Assembly: GCF_007995155.1 (NCBI RefSeq)
Contig: NZ_CP042593.1
Span: 1,964,001-2,028,000, forward strand
DNA from: Cytobacillus dafuensis
Lineage (GTDB): Bacteria > Bacillota > Bacilli > Bacillales > Cytobacillaceae
DNA: 64,000 nt
Reading direction: 5' to 3'
Shown here: positions 35,966 to 46,249 of the stretch, piece by piece
Layout: every line of letters begins with the position of its first letter
Numbering within the stretch: position 1 is the stretch's first letter
Program-made: the position numbers and the translations under genes
Notes under the pieces: generated by a model
The model's input: the letters and a program-made list of their open reading frames with translations, nothing else
Database searches by the model: none
Told to the model about the DNA's origin: nothing

Positions 35966-35991
35966 CGAAAGCCGAATACATCGAATATAAT
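35962..35991 (+). promoter_or_regulatory. Sigma-A promoter of ileS overlapping the divIVA stop
   Basis: TTGACG (35962-35967), 18-base spacer, TATAAT (35986-35991). The TGA stop of divIVA (35963-35965) is part of the -35. Predicted start near 35998, just before the T-box. Confidence 0.75.
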
Positions 35992-35997
35992 TTTAAA

Positions 35998-36316
35998 AAC
36001 AAAGTTAATTAAGAATAGTAACTGTGAGAGGGACAGTACATTTTTCTCGAAGCTTATTAATCAATGTGTTATTCAAGAAATATGCATTGTTAGCGATACG
36101 GGGATGGTGAAAGCCCGAATAAGCTGAAAACTTGGAAGATCACCCTCGAGTTCCTTATTGAACATCCATATTTGGATTATTAGATAAAGGCGAATCATTC
36201 ACGTTATGAATGTTTTAAGCGGATAGAAATTCGATTTAAGTCTTTCTATCTACAAGGGTGGTACCGCGGGAAATATAACCTTCTCGTCCCTTTTTGGGAT
36301 GAGGAGGTTTTTTTAT
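35998..36316 (+). promoter_or_regulatory. T-box leader (isoleucine) of ileS
   Basis: tRNA-sensing riboswitch. Hallmarks in order: AGTA-type bulge near 36015, GNUG-type distal loop in GGGGATGGTGAAAGCCC (36098-36115), specifier codon ATC for Ile at 36139-36141 (in GAAGATCACC), T-box sequence AAGGGTGGTACCGCGG (36254-36269) and terminator AACCTTCTCGTCCC (36277-36290) with GGGATGAGGAGGTT (36296-36309) and a T run. Uncharged tRNA-Ile should stabilise the antiterminator and switch on ileS. Confidence 0.95.
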
Positions 36317-36321
36317 TTTTT

Positions 36322-36557
36322 TGGCTGTGTTAAAGCACAATGTTGATAATTCTATTTTGTTGTTAATTGGAGCGGAAGGCGCGAGCTCCTCGAAAATGCT
36401 ATCGCATTTTCTTCGTGCGGTGATTATTCTAGGAAGCTTATTCAATGTCCTGCGGGAAAAGCGAGTCGAAGGAAGAACCCGCAGGAGCGATAGCGACGAG
36501 GAGGCTTCCGGACCGCCCGCGATCGCTTAGTGCCTGCAGCGGAAATTAACATAGCCA
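36322..36557. repeat. Large intergenic repeat element with terminal inverted repeats, in the ileS leader
   Basis: TGGCTGTGTTAA (36322-36333) and TTAACATAGCCA (36546-36557) are inverted repeats with one mismatch. Inside are AGCGGAA direct repeats (36371-36377 and 36538-36544) and a GC-rich core with CTGCGGGAAAAGCGAG / GAACCCGCAGGAGCG complementarity. Short relatives lie at 11536 and 60681. It looks like a non-coding, MITE-like element placed between the T-box terminator and ileS. Confidence 0.75.
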
Positions 36558-36639
36558 TTTTTTAAAAAAACCATTTATGTTTTATGTACTAGAAGAATGG
36601 CTATTATGAAGCTAGTGAAACAATCGGGAGGGATTTGAA

Positions 36640-39411
36640 ATGGATTACAAAGATACCTTATTAATGCCACAAACAGAGTTTCCAATGCGAGGAAACTTAC
36701 CTAAACGCGAGCCTGAAATTCAGGCAAAATGGGAAGAAATGAATATTTACGATAAAGTGCAGGAGCGCACAAAAGGCCGTCCGATGTTTGTATTACATGA
36801 TGGACCTCCTTATGCAAATGGTGATATTCATATTGGCCATGCTTTAAATAAAATTTTAAAGGATATTATTGTTCGCCATAAATCGATGACTGGCTTCAAC
36901 GCTCCATATGTACCTGGCTGGGATACACATGGTCTTCCCATTGAGCAGGCACTTACAAATAAGGGAGTAAATCGTAAAGAAATGACTGTTGCTGAGTTTC
37001 GTAAGCTTTGTGAGGAGTATGCCTACGAGCAAATTGATAGTCAGCGTTCACAATTTAAACGCCTTGGTGTAAGAGGAGACTGGGAAAATCCTTATATCAC
37101 ATTAAAGCCAGAGTATGAGGCCCAGCAAATTAAAGTTTTTGGAGAAATGGCTACAAAAGGATATATTTATAAAGGCTTAAAACCAGTTTATTGGTCTCCT
37201 TCATCTGAATCTGCATTAGCGGAAGCGGAGATCGAATATAAAGATAAGAAGTCACCTTCCATTTATGTAGGCTTTAAAGTAAAGGATGGCAAGGATGTAC
37301 TTGAAAATGATACACAAATTATTATCTGGACAACTACTCCTTGGACAATTCCAGCAAACCTAGGAATTGCTGTCCACCCTGATCTATTCTATGTAGTAGT
37401 TGAAGAAAAAGGTCAAAAATATGTAGTTGTTGAGGATTTATTTGAAACTGTTTCTAAGGAAATTGGCTGGGAACATCCTCAAGTTTTGAAAAAAATAAAA
37501 GGGAACGAGCTTGAATATATTCAAGCAAAACACCCTCTTTATGACCGAGATTCTCTAGTTGTTCTTGGTGAACACGTTACAACTGATGCTGGTACTGGTT
37601 GTGTTCATACAGCGCCTGGGCATGGAGAAGACGATTTTTATGTAGGGCAAAAATATGGTTTAGAAGTATTATGCCCAGTCGATGATCGCGGACATATGAC
37701 GAAAGAAGCAGAGGGCTTTGAAGGTCTATTCTATGATGCTGCCAATAAACCGATCACTGAAAAATTAGAAGAAGCCGGTGCGTTATTAAAGCTTACATTC
37801 ATTACTCACTCATATCCGCATGATTGGAGAACGAAGAAGCCAGTTATTTACCGTGCAACTGCACAATGGTTTGCGTCTATTAAGGATTTCCGAAAAGAGC
37901 TTTTAGAAGCAGTTAATGAGACAAAATTTGTCCCTGCTTGGGGAGAAACAAGGCTCTATAATATGATTCGTGACCGCGGTGATTGGTGTATTTCCCGACA
38001 GCGTGCATGGGGTGTACCAATTCCAGTCTTTTATGCAGAAAATGGAGATCCAATTATTACAGAAGAAACAATTGATCATGTTTCTAACATGTTCCGTGAG
38101 CATGGATCTAATATTTGGTTTGAAAAGGAAGCAAAAGATTTACTTCCAGAAGGATTTACACATCCAGGTAGTCCAAACGGCAAGTTTACAAAGGAAACGG
38201 ATATTATGGACGTGTGGTTTGATTCTGGGTCTTCCCATCAAGCTGTATTATTAGAACGTGATGATTTGCAAAGGCCTGCTGATATTTATTTAGAAGGATC
38301 TGATCAATATCGAGGATGGTTTAACTCCTCTATGTCTACAGCAGTGGCAGTCACAGGAAAAGCACCATATAAAGGTATCTTAAGCCACGGCTTTGTTTTA
38401 GATGGAGAAGGCAGAAAGATGAGTAAATCGATTGGGAATGTCGTTGTCCCTGCTAAAGTGATGGATCAGCTTGGTGCAGACATTTTAAGATTATGGGTTT
38501 CATCTGTAGATTATCAAGCGGATGTTCGCGTTTCTGATGCCATTTTAAAACAAGTAGCTGAGGTCTATCGTAAAATCCGAAATACTTTCCGATTCTTGCT
38601 TGGAAATCTTGCAGATTTTGATCCTGCAAAAGATATGGTTGCTTACGAGAGTTTACGTGAAGTTGACCAATTTATGCTTGTCAAATTAAATAAATTAATT
38701 AAGCAAGTTCGTCAAGCATACGAAAATTATGCATTCTCTGATATTTACCATGCAGTAAACAATTTCTGTACACTTGATTTAAGTGCCTTTTACTTGGATT
38801 TTGCAAAAGATATTCTATATATTGAAGGAAAAGATCACGCTGACCGCCGTGCAATTCAAACGGTTCTGTATGAATGTTTAATTTCATTGACAAAACTAGT
38901 TGCACCGATTCTTTCCCACACAGCAGATGAGGTTTGGAATTCAATCCCTTCTGTGACAGATGAAAGTGTTCAGCTTACAGACATGCCTAAATTTAAAGAA
39001 CTTCCAAAATCAAAAGAGATTGAAGAGAAGTGGACTTCCTTCATGAAGCTTCGTGATGATGTATTAAAAGCATTAGAAGAAGCACGTAATGAAAAGGTTA
39101 TTGGTAAATCATTAACTGCTAAAGTTACGATGTATGTGAATGAAAATGCTAAGAGCTTACTTGATTCAATTGAAGAAAATGTTCAACAGCTCTTTATTAT
39201 TTCTGCATTTGAAGTCGCAGGCAAATATGAGGATGCACCTAAGGATGCACTCAAGTTTGAAAATACTGCCATCGTAATTTCAAAAGCTGAAGGAGAAACA
39301 TGTGAGCGCTGCTGGGTTGTTACACCTGAAGTTGGTCAAGTAAATGAATTTGAAACTTTATGTCCACGTTGCGCTGAAGTTGTAAAAAGTCATTATAGTC
39401 ACTTAGTTTAA
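36640..39411 (+). CDS. ileS: Isoleucyl-tRNA synthetase
   Basis: Charges tRNA-Ile. 923 residues, class I: HIGH-type motif in [20 protein letters not shown] (about 55-74), editing domain (about 200-400, including [16 protein letters not shown]), KMSKS in [12 protein letters not shown] (about 593), anticodon-binding domain and a C-terminal zinc site CERCW / CPRC (about 888-910). Ala-rich Bacillus type with full length. ATG at 36640 follows GGGAGGG. Controlled by the T-box upstream; the coding region is separated from it by the inserted repeat element. A terminator follows. Confidence 0.97.
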   Translation: MDYKDTLLMPQTEFPMRGNLPKREPEIQAKWEEMNIYDKVQERTKGRPMFVLHDGPPYANGDIHIGHALNKILKDIIVRHKSMTGFNAPYVPGWDTHGLPIEQALTNKGVNRKEMTVAEFRKLCEEYAYEQIDSQRSQFKRLGVRGDWENPYITLKPEYEAQQIKVFGEMATKGYIYKGLKPVYWSPSSESALAEAEIEYKDKKSPSIYVGFKVKDGKDVLENDTQIIIWTTTPWTIPANLGIAVHPDLFYVVVEEKGQKYVVVEDLFETVSKEIGWEHPQVLKKIKGNELEYIQAKHPLYDRDSLVVLGEHVTTDAGTGCVHTAPGHGEDDFYVGQKYGLEVLCPVDDRGHMTKEAEGFEGLFYDAANKPITEKLEEAGALLKLTFITHSYPHDWRTKKPVIYRATAQWFASIKDFRKELLEAVNETKFVPAWGETRLYNMIRDRGDWCISRQRAWGVPIPVFYAENGDPIITEETIDHVSNMFREHGSNIWFEKEAKDLLPEGFTHPGSPNGKFTKETDIMDVWFDSGSSHQAVLLERDDLQRPADIYLEGSDQYRGWFNSSMSTAVAVTGKAPYKGILSHGFVLDGEGRKMSKSIGNVVVPAKVMDQLGADILRLWVSSVDYQADVRVSDAILKQVAEVYRKIRNTFRFLLGNLADFDPAKDMVAYESLREVDQFMLVKLNKLIKQVRQAYENYAFSDIYHAVNNFCTLDLSAFYLDFAKDILYIEGKDHADRRAIQTVLYECLISLTKLVAPILSHTADEVWNSIPSVTDESVQLTDMPKFKELPKSKEIEEKWTSFMKLRDDVLKALEEARNEKVIGKSLTAKVTMYVNENAKSLLDSIEENVQQLFIISAFEVAGKYEDAPKDALKFENTAIVISKAEGETCERCWVVTPEVGQVNEFETLCPRCAEVVKSHYSHLV

Positions 39412-39415
39412 TTGA

Positions 39416-39450
39416 CAAAGCCCCTGTATTTTTGCAGGGGTTTATTTTTT
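39416..39450 (+). terminator. Rho-independent terminator after ileS
   Basis: AAGCCCCTG with CAGGGGTTT (core CCCCTG 39421-39426 and CAGGGG 39435-39440), then ATTTTTTTG. Confidence 0.85.
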
Positions 39451-39467
39451 TGATTTTTAGTTCTACA

Positions 39468-39735
39468 TTAAGAAAGTATAAATTGACAGCGCAGAAGATG
39501 ATTCGACGCAGTTGCCAATTTAGGAATTAAGTACGACGGACAGGATGTCCTAGTCGGGCGAATGCCACAGGACAAGGAAAGCTTCGTCAGAGATACATCG
39601 CACGACCAAAAGAGAAGCTTTTGGGAGGACGTGGCATATATGAGCGCGATAAGTGCAACTACGCCTCTGTCTTCGCCTTTCCAAGGCTCACCAATCTGCG
39701 AGTTTTCTTTATTTCCATGTCCGTAAATTGTTGTT
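39468..39735. repeat. Intergenic Bacillaceae repeat element between ileS and ylyA
   Basis: GC-rich island in AT-rich DNA with GGACAGGATGTCCTAG (39538-39553 palindrome GGACAGGATGTCC), GCCACAGGACAAGG (39565-39578) and AAAAGAGAAGCTTTTGGGAGGACGTGGC (about 39607-39634). The minus strand resembles a repeat I remember from many Bacillus intergenic regions (TCCTCCCAAAAGC..., TTGGCAACTGCGTCG). Open frames in it are translations of the repeat. Fills nearly all of the 405-base gap 39412-39816. Confidence 0.65.
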
Positions 39736-39816
39736 CCCATTGTAAAAACTTACTCAGATTTTAATTAAATTGTACGGAGATAATAGTTAGAAACAAATAA
39801 GAACGGAGGATCTTAA

Positions 39817-40104
39817 ATGGATGCAAAAGCAGAAGCCCTTTATTCAGAACTCCGTAAAATTAGACAGGAACTTATTGAAAGACTAGAGTATAAAGATGCA
39901 TCATCACTTATCAGACCAATTATTCAAGAAGAGCTTTCAGATATTGAAGACACATTAAATAAAATTGAAATGGGTCTTTATGGTAAATGTGAAATATCAG
40001 GGGAACTAATACCTGAAGAACTATTGGAAATGGTGCCTACAATAAAAACATTAGATGATTGCTTCAAAATAGATGGTTATTTTCGAAAGGCATTATTTGA
40101 TTAA
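39817..40104 (+). CDS. ylyA: YlyA-like / TraR-DksA-type small protein with degenerate zinc finger
   Basis: 95 residues: N-terminal helical hairpin (about 1-50, AEALYSELRKIRQELIERL ... EELSDIEDTLNKIEMG) and a C-terminal part GLYGKCEISGELIPEELLEMVPT ... DDC that follows the DksA/TraR zinc-finger layout (G-YG-C---G--I---RL). Only two of the four zinc cysteines remain. The place between ileS and lspA is that of B. subtilis ylyA, a forespore RNA-polymerase-binding regulator of about 124 residues; here it is shorter. RBS GGAGG before ATG. Function inferred from position and fold only. Confidence 0.7.
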   Translation: MDAKAEALYSELRKIRQELIERLEYKDASSLIRPIIQEELSDIEDTLNKIEMGLYGKCEISGELIPEELLEMVPTIKTLDDCFKIDGYFRKALFD

Positions 40105-40190
40105 GTTAAGCTTATCATTAGATTTTTTAGTTTTCTTAATTGTAATTGCAACTGTTTTTCGTAAAACTGTGTTTTTTAAATAGAATGTGC

Positions 40191-40196
40191 TAAAAT
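40191..40196 (+). promoter_or_regulatory. Extended -10 promoter before lspA
   Basis: TGC+TAAAAT (40188-40196) is an extended -10; the -35 region is weak. It would start transcription near 40203, just upstream of the GGAGG site, and argues against translation from the GTG at 40187. Confidence 0.4.
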
Positions 40197-40234
40197 GCAA
40201 AGGTAATACAATGAAGAGTTTGGAGGTTACCTTT

Positions 40235-40729
40235 GTGTTTTTTTACATAATTGCCTTATTTATTATTGCTCTTGACCAATTTACTAAATGGCTAATCGTA
40301 AAGAATTTAGAATTAGGCGAAAGCATTGAAGTGATTGATAACTTCCTTTATATTACCTCCCATCGTAATAAGGGTGCAGCATGGGGAATATTAGAAGGTC
40401 GAATGTGGTTTTTTTATATCATCACCATTATTGTAGTTATTGGGATTATTTATTATATTCAAAAGGCAGCAAAGGGAAAGTGGCTTTTAGGTGTCTCTTT
40501 AGGCTTCATGCTTGGAGGAGCCATTGGTAATTTTATAGATCGGGTTTATCGTCAAGAAGTAGTGGATTTTATTGACACGTATCCTTTTGGCTATAATTTC
40601 CCTATCTTTAATATTGCTGACTCTGCTTTAGTAATCGGCGTGGGAATGCTGATGATACAAATGCTCCTGGAAGAGAGAGCATTGAAAAAGGAGAAATCTA
40701 ATGGAGAAAATGGAACACATCATTCCTGA
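40235..40729 (+). CDS. lspA: Lipoprotein signal peptidase (signal peptidase II)
   Basis: Aspartic protease that cleaves lipoprotein signal peptides in the membrane. 164 residues with four membrane segments; motifs [53 protein letters not shown] (first catalytic Asp) and [14 protein letters not shown] (second catalytic Asp). Start is GTG 40235 with TTTGGAGG 8 bases upstream, matching the family N-terminus; a longer frame from 40187 lacks a site. It overlaps rluD by 29 bases. Confidence 0.95.
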   Translation: MFFYIIALFIIALDQFTKWLIVKNLELGESIEVIDNFLYITSHRNKGAAWGILEGRMWFFYIITIIVVIGIIYYIQKAAKGKWLLGVSLGFMLGGAIGNFIDRVYRQEVVDFIDTYPFGYNFPIFNIADSALVIGVGMLMIQMLLEERALKKEKSNGENGTHHS

Positions 40730-41612
40730 GGAACAAGTGGGTGAAAGAATAGATAAAGTCCTCTCAGCATTGAATGAGGAATGGTCTAGAACTCAAGTTC
40801 AGCAGTGGATTAAAGACGAGAATGTTCTCGTTAATGGACAAAAAATTAAAACTAATTATAAGTGTAGCATCAATGATCAAATCGTTATCAATATTCCTGA
40901 ACCGGAAGAATTAGATGTAGTTCCGGAAGAAATGAATTTAGAAATTTATTATGAGGATCATGATGTTTTAGTCGTAAATAAACCAAAAGGGATGGTTGTT
41001 CATCCTGCACCAGGTCATTTAACTGGAACACTTGTTAATGGATTGATGGCACACTGTAAGGATTTATCTGGAATTAATGGTGTCATGAGACCTGGCATCG
41101 TTCATCGGATTGACAAGGATACTTCAGGATTATTAATGGTAGCAAAAAATGATCTTGCTCATGAAAGTCTTGTCAATCAATTAGTAGAAAAATCAGTAAC
41201 AAGAAAATACAAAGCAATTGTACATGGTGTGATTCCACATGACTACGGAACGATTGATGCGCCAATCGCACGTGATCAAAAGGACAGACAGAGCATGGCA
41301 GTATCTGACAATGGGAAAAAAGCTGTAACTCATTTTCAAGTTCTCGAGCGTTTTAATGATTTTACCTATATTGAATGCCAACTAGAAACGGGTCGAACAC
41401 ATCAAATACGTGTACATATGAAATATATCGGTTACCCCCTAGTAGGAGATCCAAAATACGGTCCAAGAAAAACACTTGAATTAGGTGGACAAGCCTTACA
41501 CGCAGGCGTATTAGGCTTTATACATCCAAGATCAGGAGACTATTTGGAATTCGAAGCACCATTGCCTGCATATTTTGAGCAACTACTCGAGCAGCTAAAA
41601 ATTAACCATTGA
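40701..41612 (+). CDS. rluD: 23S rRNA pseudouridine synthase, RluD family (YlyB)
   Basis: Pseudouridylation of rRNA (in the RluA/RluD family). 303 residues: N-terminal S4 domain (about 12-75, [23 protein letters not shown]), catalytic motif [16 protein letters not shown] with the essential Asp (about residue 139), YKAIVHG, and [29 protein letters not shown] near the end. ATG 40701 has AAGGAGA upstream. The TGA stop is embedded in the pyr promoter -35. Confidence 0.94.
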   Translation: MEKMEHIIPEEQVGERIDKVLSALNEEWSRTQVQQWIKDENVLVNGQKIKTNYKCSINDQIVINIPEPEELDVVPEEMNLEIYYEDHDVLVVNKPKGMVVHPAPGHLTGTLVNGLMAHCKDLSGINGVMRPGIVHRIDKDTSGLLMVAKNDLAHESLVNQLVEKSVTRKYKAIVHGVIPHDYGTIDAPIARDQKDRQSMAVSDNGKKAVTHFQVLERFNDFTYIECQLETGRTHQIRVHMKYIGYPLVGDPKYGPRKTLELGGQALHAGVLGFIHPRSGDYLEFEAPLPAYFEQLLEQLKINH

Positions 41613-41637
41613 CATGCGGCTAAATATGCAATAAAAT
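41609..41637 (+). promoter_or_regulatory. Sigma-A promoter of the pyr operon
   Basis: TTGACA (41609-41614), 17-base spacer, TAAAAT (41632-41637). The rluD stop TGA (41610-41612) is part of the -35. Transcription would start near 41644, just upstream of the first PyrR binding loop. Confidence 0.8.
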
Positions 41638-41649
41638 TGCTATAGTTAA

Positions 41650-41775
41650 ATAAGTCCTTTAATAGCAGTCCCGTGAGGCTGGGAAGGAAGCGGATAATGG
41701 TCAAGTGTATTGAATTATACCTTGATTTATGGAACAGTCGTTTACCCTCTCGCCAAATCGGCGAGAGGGTTTTTA
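41650..41775 (+). promoter_or_regulatory. PyrR attenuator 1 (pyrR leader)
   Basis: The PyrR-binding loop sequence AGTCCCGTGAGGCTGGGAAGG starts at 41667. The terminator is ACCCTCTCGCC (41744-41754) with GGCGAGAGGGT (41760-41770) and a T run. PyrR with UMP/UTP stabilises the anti-antiterminator so that the terminator forms. Confidence 0.92.
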
Positions 41776-41781
41776 TATTAG

Positions 41782-42384
<603 letters not shown>

Positions 42385-42507
42385 ATAGCCCTTTTTTAAA
42401 AGCAGTCCCGTGAGGCTGACAAAGGGGGAAGCATGCAAAAGCAATTATTCTTTTGCATGACTTTTATACCCTCTTTGTGCCAATTGGCAAAAAGAGGGTA
42501 TTTTTTT
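42385..42507 (+). promoter_or_regulatory. PyrR attenuator 2 (pyrR-pyrP)
   Basis: PyrR loop AGTCCCGTGAGGCTGAC from 42404; an intermediate hairpin ATGCAAAAG / CTTTTGCAT (42433-42459); terminator TACCCTCTTTGTGCC (42467-42481) with GGCAAAAAGAGGGTA (42486-42500) and a T7 run. Confidence 0.92.
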
Positions 42508-42606
42508 GGAAAACTGAAAAACGCAGAAGAATATAGAGAAGCTGGTGCTTATGAAGAATTTTTTTAGAACCAGTACCTGCAAAATCTAATAGGGAGAAGA
42601 TAAATA

Positions 42607-43914
42607 ATGAGCAAACCCATTTTAGATATTAAAGACGTACCAACACCAATACAATGGATAACATTAAGCTTACAGCATTTATTTGCAATGTTTGGTGCAA
42701 CTGTTTTAGTTCCTTTCTTAGTAGATTTGGATCCTGCGATTGCATTAATTTCGAGCGGCTTTGGAACACTTGCTTTTTTAATCATTACACAATGGAAAGT
42801 CCCAGCCTATTTAGGCTCATCATTCGCTTATATCACCCCACTAATAGCGGCTAATAATGCTGGTGGGATTGGAGCAATGATGATTGGAAGCTTTATGGTT
42901 GGACTCGTTTATGGAGTTATAGCTCTAATTATTAAAAATGGCGGATATCGTTGGCTCATGAACCTCCTGCCACCGATCGTTGTAGGACCTGTTATTATGG
43001 TTATTGGATTAGCATTATCAGGAACAGCAGTAGGTATGGCGATGAATGACCCCGTAACAGGGAAATACAGTATGGTGCACTTCTCGGTTGCACTCATAAC
43101 ATTAGCAGTAACGATCATTTTCTCAATTTACTTCAAGGGAATGCTCAGCATGATCCCGATACTTGCTGGAATAATTATTGGTTATATTTATGCCGTAATC
43201 GTAGGAGTTGTAGATTTTACTGGGGTAATAGATGCTGATTGGATAGCAGTTCCGAATTTTGTCTTCCCATTTGTCGATTATGATTTAAAAATTACATTGG
43301 ATATTATCCTCTTGATGGTTCCAGTTGCAATCGTGACGATATCTGAGCATATCGGCCATCAGCTTGTACTTGGAAAAGTAGTAAATAAAGATTATATTAA
43401 GGATCCTGGACTACATCGTTCGATTCTAGGAGATGGGATGGCTACAATTATCTCTGCAATCATGGGTGGCCCTCCAAAGACTACTTATGGTGAAAACATT
43501 GGAGTACTCGCTATTACAAAGATTTATAGTGTTTATGTATTAGCTGGAGCAGCAATTATCGCGATTATCTTTGGTTTTATAGGAAAAATATCAGCATTAA
43601 TTAGTTCAATCCCAACACCAGTAATGGGTGGTGTATCTATCCTTTTATTCGGGATTATCGCATCATCAGGTTTAAGAATGCTTGTAGATAGCAAAGTGGA
43701 TTTTGGTGACAAGCGCAATCTAGTTATCGCATCTGTTATCCTTGTTATTGGAATTGGCGGTGCACATATTGATATAGGTATGGTACAGATCCAAGGAATG
43801 GCATTAGCAGCAATTGCAGGGGTATTATTAAACCTACTATTACCTGGAAGAGAAAAAGAACAGAAAAATATGTTCGAAATTGAATTAGAAAAAGAATTTG
43901 ATAACGCCTTTTAA
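42607..43914 (+). CDS. pyrP: Uracil permease PyrP
   Basis: Proton-uracil symporter of the UraA/NCS2 family. 435 residues with about 12-14 membrane segments. Family marks: TPIQWITLSLQHLFAMFGATVLVP near the start, SEHIGHQLVLGKVVNKD with the conserved His/Glu (about 240-258) and GGPPKTTYGENIGVLAITKIYSV (about 288-310), the substrate-binding TYGENIG. ATG at 42607 behind GGGAGAAG. Placed between attenuators 2 and 3, so its level follows pyrimidine supply. Confidence 0.96.
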   Translation: MSKPILDIKDVPTPIQWITLSLQHLFAMFGATVLVPFLVDLDPAIALISSGFGTLAFLIITQWKVPAYLGSSFAYITPLIAANNAGGIGAMMIGSFMVGLVYGVIALIIKNGGYRWLMNLLPPIVVGPVIMVIGLALSGTAVGMAMNDPVTGKYSMVHFSVALITLAVTIIFSIYFKGMLSMIPILAGIIIGYIYAVIVGVVDFTGVIDADWIAVPNFVFPFVDYDLKITLDIILLMVPVAIVTISEHIGHQLVLGKVVNKDYIKDPGLHRSILGDGMATIISAIMGGPPKTTYGENIGVLAITKIYSVYVLAGAAIIAIIFGFIGKISALISSIPTPVMGGVSILLFGIIASSGLRMLVDSKVDFGDKRNLVIASVILVIGIGGAHIDIGMVQIQGMALAAIAGVLLNLLLPGREKEQKNMFEIELEKEFDNAF

Positions 43915-44040
43915 GTAAGTCCAGAGAGATTTAAAAGGGTGTTGAAAGCCAAAGCTTAGCATATAAGAGTTCTTATATTTATTTGCTGAGCCTTGCTATG
44001 AAGTTTTTCAACACCCTAACAAAAGTTAGGGTGTTTTTCT
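43915..44040 (+). promoter_or_regulatory. PyrR attenuator 3 (pyrP-pyrB), diverged binding loop
   Basis: AGTCCAGAGAGATTTAAAAGGG from 43918 keeps the PyrR loop start but the usual GGCT is GATT. The antiterminator AGGGTGTTGAAA (43935 onward) can pair with TTTTTCAACACCCT (44004-44017); the terminator ACACCCTAAC (44011-44020) with GTTAGGGTGT (44025-44034) is followed by a T run. Confidence 0.88.
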
Positions 44041-44061
44041 ATATTAAGGGGAGGGATTTAA

Positions 44062-45000
44062 TTGAAACATTTACTTACCACAACTGACTTAAAAATTGAG
44101 GAAGTGAAAGAGATTCTAGTAGATGCACAGTATTTTTTAGATGGTGGTACATGGACACCGAAAGAAAATATATTTGTGGCCAATCTCTTCTTTGAAAACA
44201 GCACAAGAACGAAATGCAGTTTTGAAGTAGCAGAAAGAAGACTAGGTCTTGATATCATTCCTTTTGAGGTTAGTACATCGAGTGTTTCTAAAGGTGAATC
44301 CCTTTATGATACGGTTAAAACGCTTGAAGCGATTGGCGCAAATGCAGTTGTCATTCGCCATAGCAAAGATCGGTATTTTGACGAACTAAAAGGAATATCA
44401 AACGTTTCCATTATTAATGCAGGTGATGGCTGTGGGCATCATCCAACACAGTCATTACTTGATTTATTAACAATCAAGCAGGAGTTTGGCAGCTTTGAAG
44501 GTCTTAAGGTCGCGATAATTGGTGATATAAGACATAGCCGTGTAGCGAGATCCAATGCTGATGTTCTAGTGAGACTTGGTGCAAAGGTTGTTTTTTCCGG
44601 ACCTGAGGAGTGGTTTGATAATGAACTTCTTGAAAATGGCGATTATGAGAACATCGATACAGCAATACAAACATCTGATGTGGTCATGCTCTTGAGGATA
44701 CAGCATGAGCGCCATGAAGTTAAAGGTAAAAGGACAGTTGAAGAATATCACAAAGCATACGGATTGACAGAAGAAAGAGAACGACAAATGAAGCCTGGCA
44801 GCATCATCATGCATCCAGCGCCTGTCAACCGTAATGTGGAAATTGCAGATAGTTTAGTAGAATGCGAACGTTCGAGAATATTTAAGCAAATGCAAAATGG
44901 TGTGTATGTCCGAATGGCAGTATTAAAAAAAGCAATTGAACAATCTGAAGGGAGCGATAACAATGTCAACACTAATAAAAAATGGCCAGTTGCTAACTAA
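44062..45000 (+). CDS. pyrB: Aspartate carbamoyltransferase catalytic chain
   Basis: Condenses carbamoyl phosphate with aspartate. 312 residues: carbamoyl-phosphate motif [13 protein letters not shown] (about 49-61), [26 protein letters not shown], and [12 protein letters not shown] near the C-terminus. No regulatory subunit gene is present, as expected for Bacillus. The start is TTG 44062 with GGGGAGGG upstream. The C-terminus overlaps pyrC by 38 bases. Confidence 0.96.
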   Translation: MKHLLTTTDLKIEEVKEILVDAQYFLDGGTWTPKENIFVANLFFENSTRTKCSFEVAERRLGLDIIPFEVSTSSVSKGESLYDTVKTLEAIGANAVVIRHSKDRYFDELKGISNVSIINAGDGCGHHPTQSLLDLLTIKQEFGSFEGLKVAIIGDIRHSRVARSNADVLVRLGAKVVFSGPEEWFDNELLENGDYENIDTAIQTSDVVMLLRIQHERHEVKGKRTVEEYHKAYGLTEERERQMKPGSIIMHPAPVNRNVEIADSLVECERSRIFKQMQNGVYVRMAVLKKAIEQSEGSDNNVNTNKKWPVAN

Positions 45001-46249
45001 TGAGGGTGAGTTAAAAAGAACCAATATTTTAATCGACTCAGGAAAAATTGTGGAAATTGGCGAGGGAATGGTTAGAGAAGCGGATGAAACAATTGATGCA
45101 ACCAATTTGTTGATTGCTCCTGGATTTATTGATCTTCATGTTCATTTACGTGAGCCAGGCGGTGAAAAGAAGGAAACGATTGAATCAGGTACAAGAGCTG
45201 CAGCAAAAGGTGGATTTACAACTGTTGCAGCTATGCCGAACACAAGACCAGTTCCTGACTCAAAGGAGCAATTAGAGAAACTTAATAAACGAATTGAAGA
45301 AACCGCATCTGTCCGTGTACTTCCATATGCATCCATAACGATTCGTGAATTAGGTGAAGAACTGACTGATTTTCAAACTTTGAAGGAAGCAGGAGCATTT
45401 GCCTTCACAGATGATGGAGTTGGAGTTCAATCCGCTGCGATGATGCTAGCTGCTATGAAGAAAGCTGCGGAAATCAATATGCCAATTGTTGCGCATTGCG
45501 AAGAAAATACTCTTATCAACAAAGGATCAGTACATGAGGGAGAATTTTCAAAAAAGCATGGATTAAATGGAATTCCATCAGTTTGTGAATCAGTTCATAT
45601 TGCAAGAGATGTTCTGCTCGCAGAAGCTGCAGATTGCAACTATCATGTTTGTCATATAAGCACGAAGGAATCTGTAAGAGTTGTTCGTGATGCGAAGAAA
45701 GCAGGAATTAAGGTTACTGCAGAAGTAACACCTCATCACCTCCTGCTTTGTGACGAGGATATTCCGAGTCTTGATGCAAATTATAAAATGAATCCTCCAC
45801 TTAGAGGAGCAGCAGATCAAGAAGCACTCATTGAAGGCATACTAGATGGGACAATCGACTTTATCGCTACTGATCATGCACCACATACAACAGAGGAGAA
45901 ATTAGAAGGCATGCAGCTTGCTCCATTCGGAATCGTAGGATTGGAAACAGCCTTCCCACTTCTCTATACTCACTTTGTTGAAAAAGGAATATTTACCTTA
46001 AAACAATTAATTGACTTTTTAACAGTAAAACCTGCTAAAGCATTTGGCCTTTCTTCAGGAAGAATTGAAGTAGGAGCATATGCGGATATCGTTTTACTTG
46101 ACTTAAACCATTCTGAAAAGATTAATCCGGAACAATTTGCTTCAAAAGGGCGAAACACACCTTTTGCTGGCTGGGAATGCAAAGGCTGGCCAGTATTAAC
46201 AATCGTAAATGGAAAAATCGTATGGAATAAGGAGAGTGTTACAGCATGA
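44963..46249 (+). CDS. pyrC: Dihydroorotase (class I)
   Basis: Cyclises carbamoyl aspartate to dihydroorotate. 428 residues from ATG 44963 (GAAGGGAG upstream); the frame could extend to 44936 but the family starts MSTLIKNG. Metal and substrate marks: [20 protein letters not shown] (two His), [15 protein letters not shown]-like [19 protein letters not shown] and the end [21 protein letters not shown]. Zinc amidohydrolase. Overlaps both pyrB and pyrAA. Confidence 0.96.
   Translation: MSTLIKNGQLLTNEGELKRTNILIDSGKIVEIGEGMVREADETIDATNLLIAPGFIDLHVHLREPGGEKKETIESGTRAAAKGGFTTVAAMPNTRPVPDSKEQLEKLNKRIEETASVRVLPYASITIRELGEELTDFQTLKEAGAFAFTDDGVGVQSAAMMLAAMKKAAEINMPIVAHCEENTLINKGSVHEGEFSKKHGLNGIPSVCESVHIARDVLLAEAADCNYHVCHISTKESVRVVRDAKKAGIKVTAEVTPHHLLLCDEDIPSLDANYKMNPPLRGAADQEALIEGILDGTIDFIATDHAPHTTEEKLEGMQLAPFGIVGLETAFPLLYTHFVEKGIFTLKQLIDFLTVKPAKAFGLSSGRIEVGAYADIVLLDLNHSEKINPEQFASKGRNTPFAGWECKGWPVLTIVNGKIVWNKESVTA

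Noticed and set aside
36321..36530. 69-codon open frame in the ileS leader
   Set aside because: Lies inside the repeat element; no ribosome binding site and no similarity to known proteins.
39468..39740. 90-codon open frame on the minus strand in the ileS-ylyA gap
   Set aside because: It is a translation of the intergenic repeat; no ribosome binding site, no recognisable fold, and composition follows the repeat.
42433..42459. Hairpin ATGCAAAAG/CTTTTGCAT as a separate terminator
   Set aside because: It is followed by CTTTTA only and lies within PyrR attenuator 2; better explained as part of that leader.
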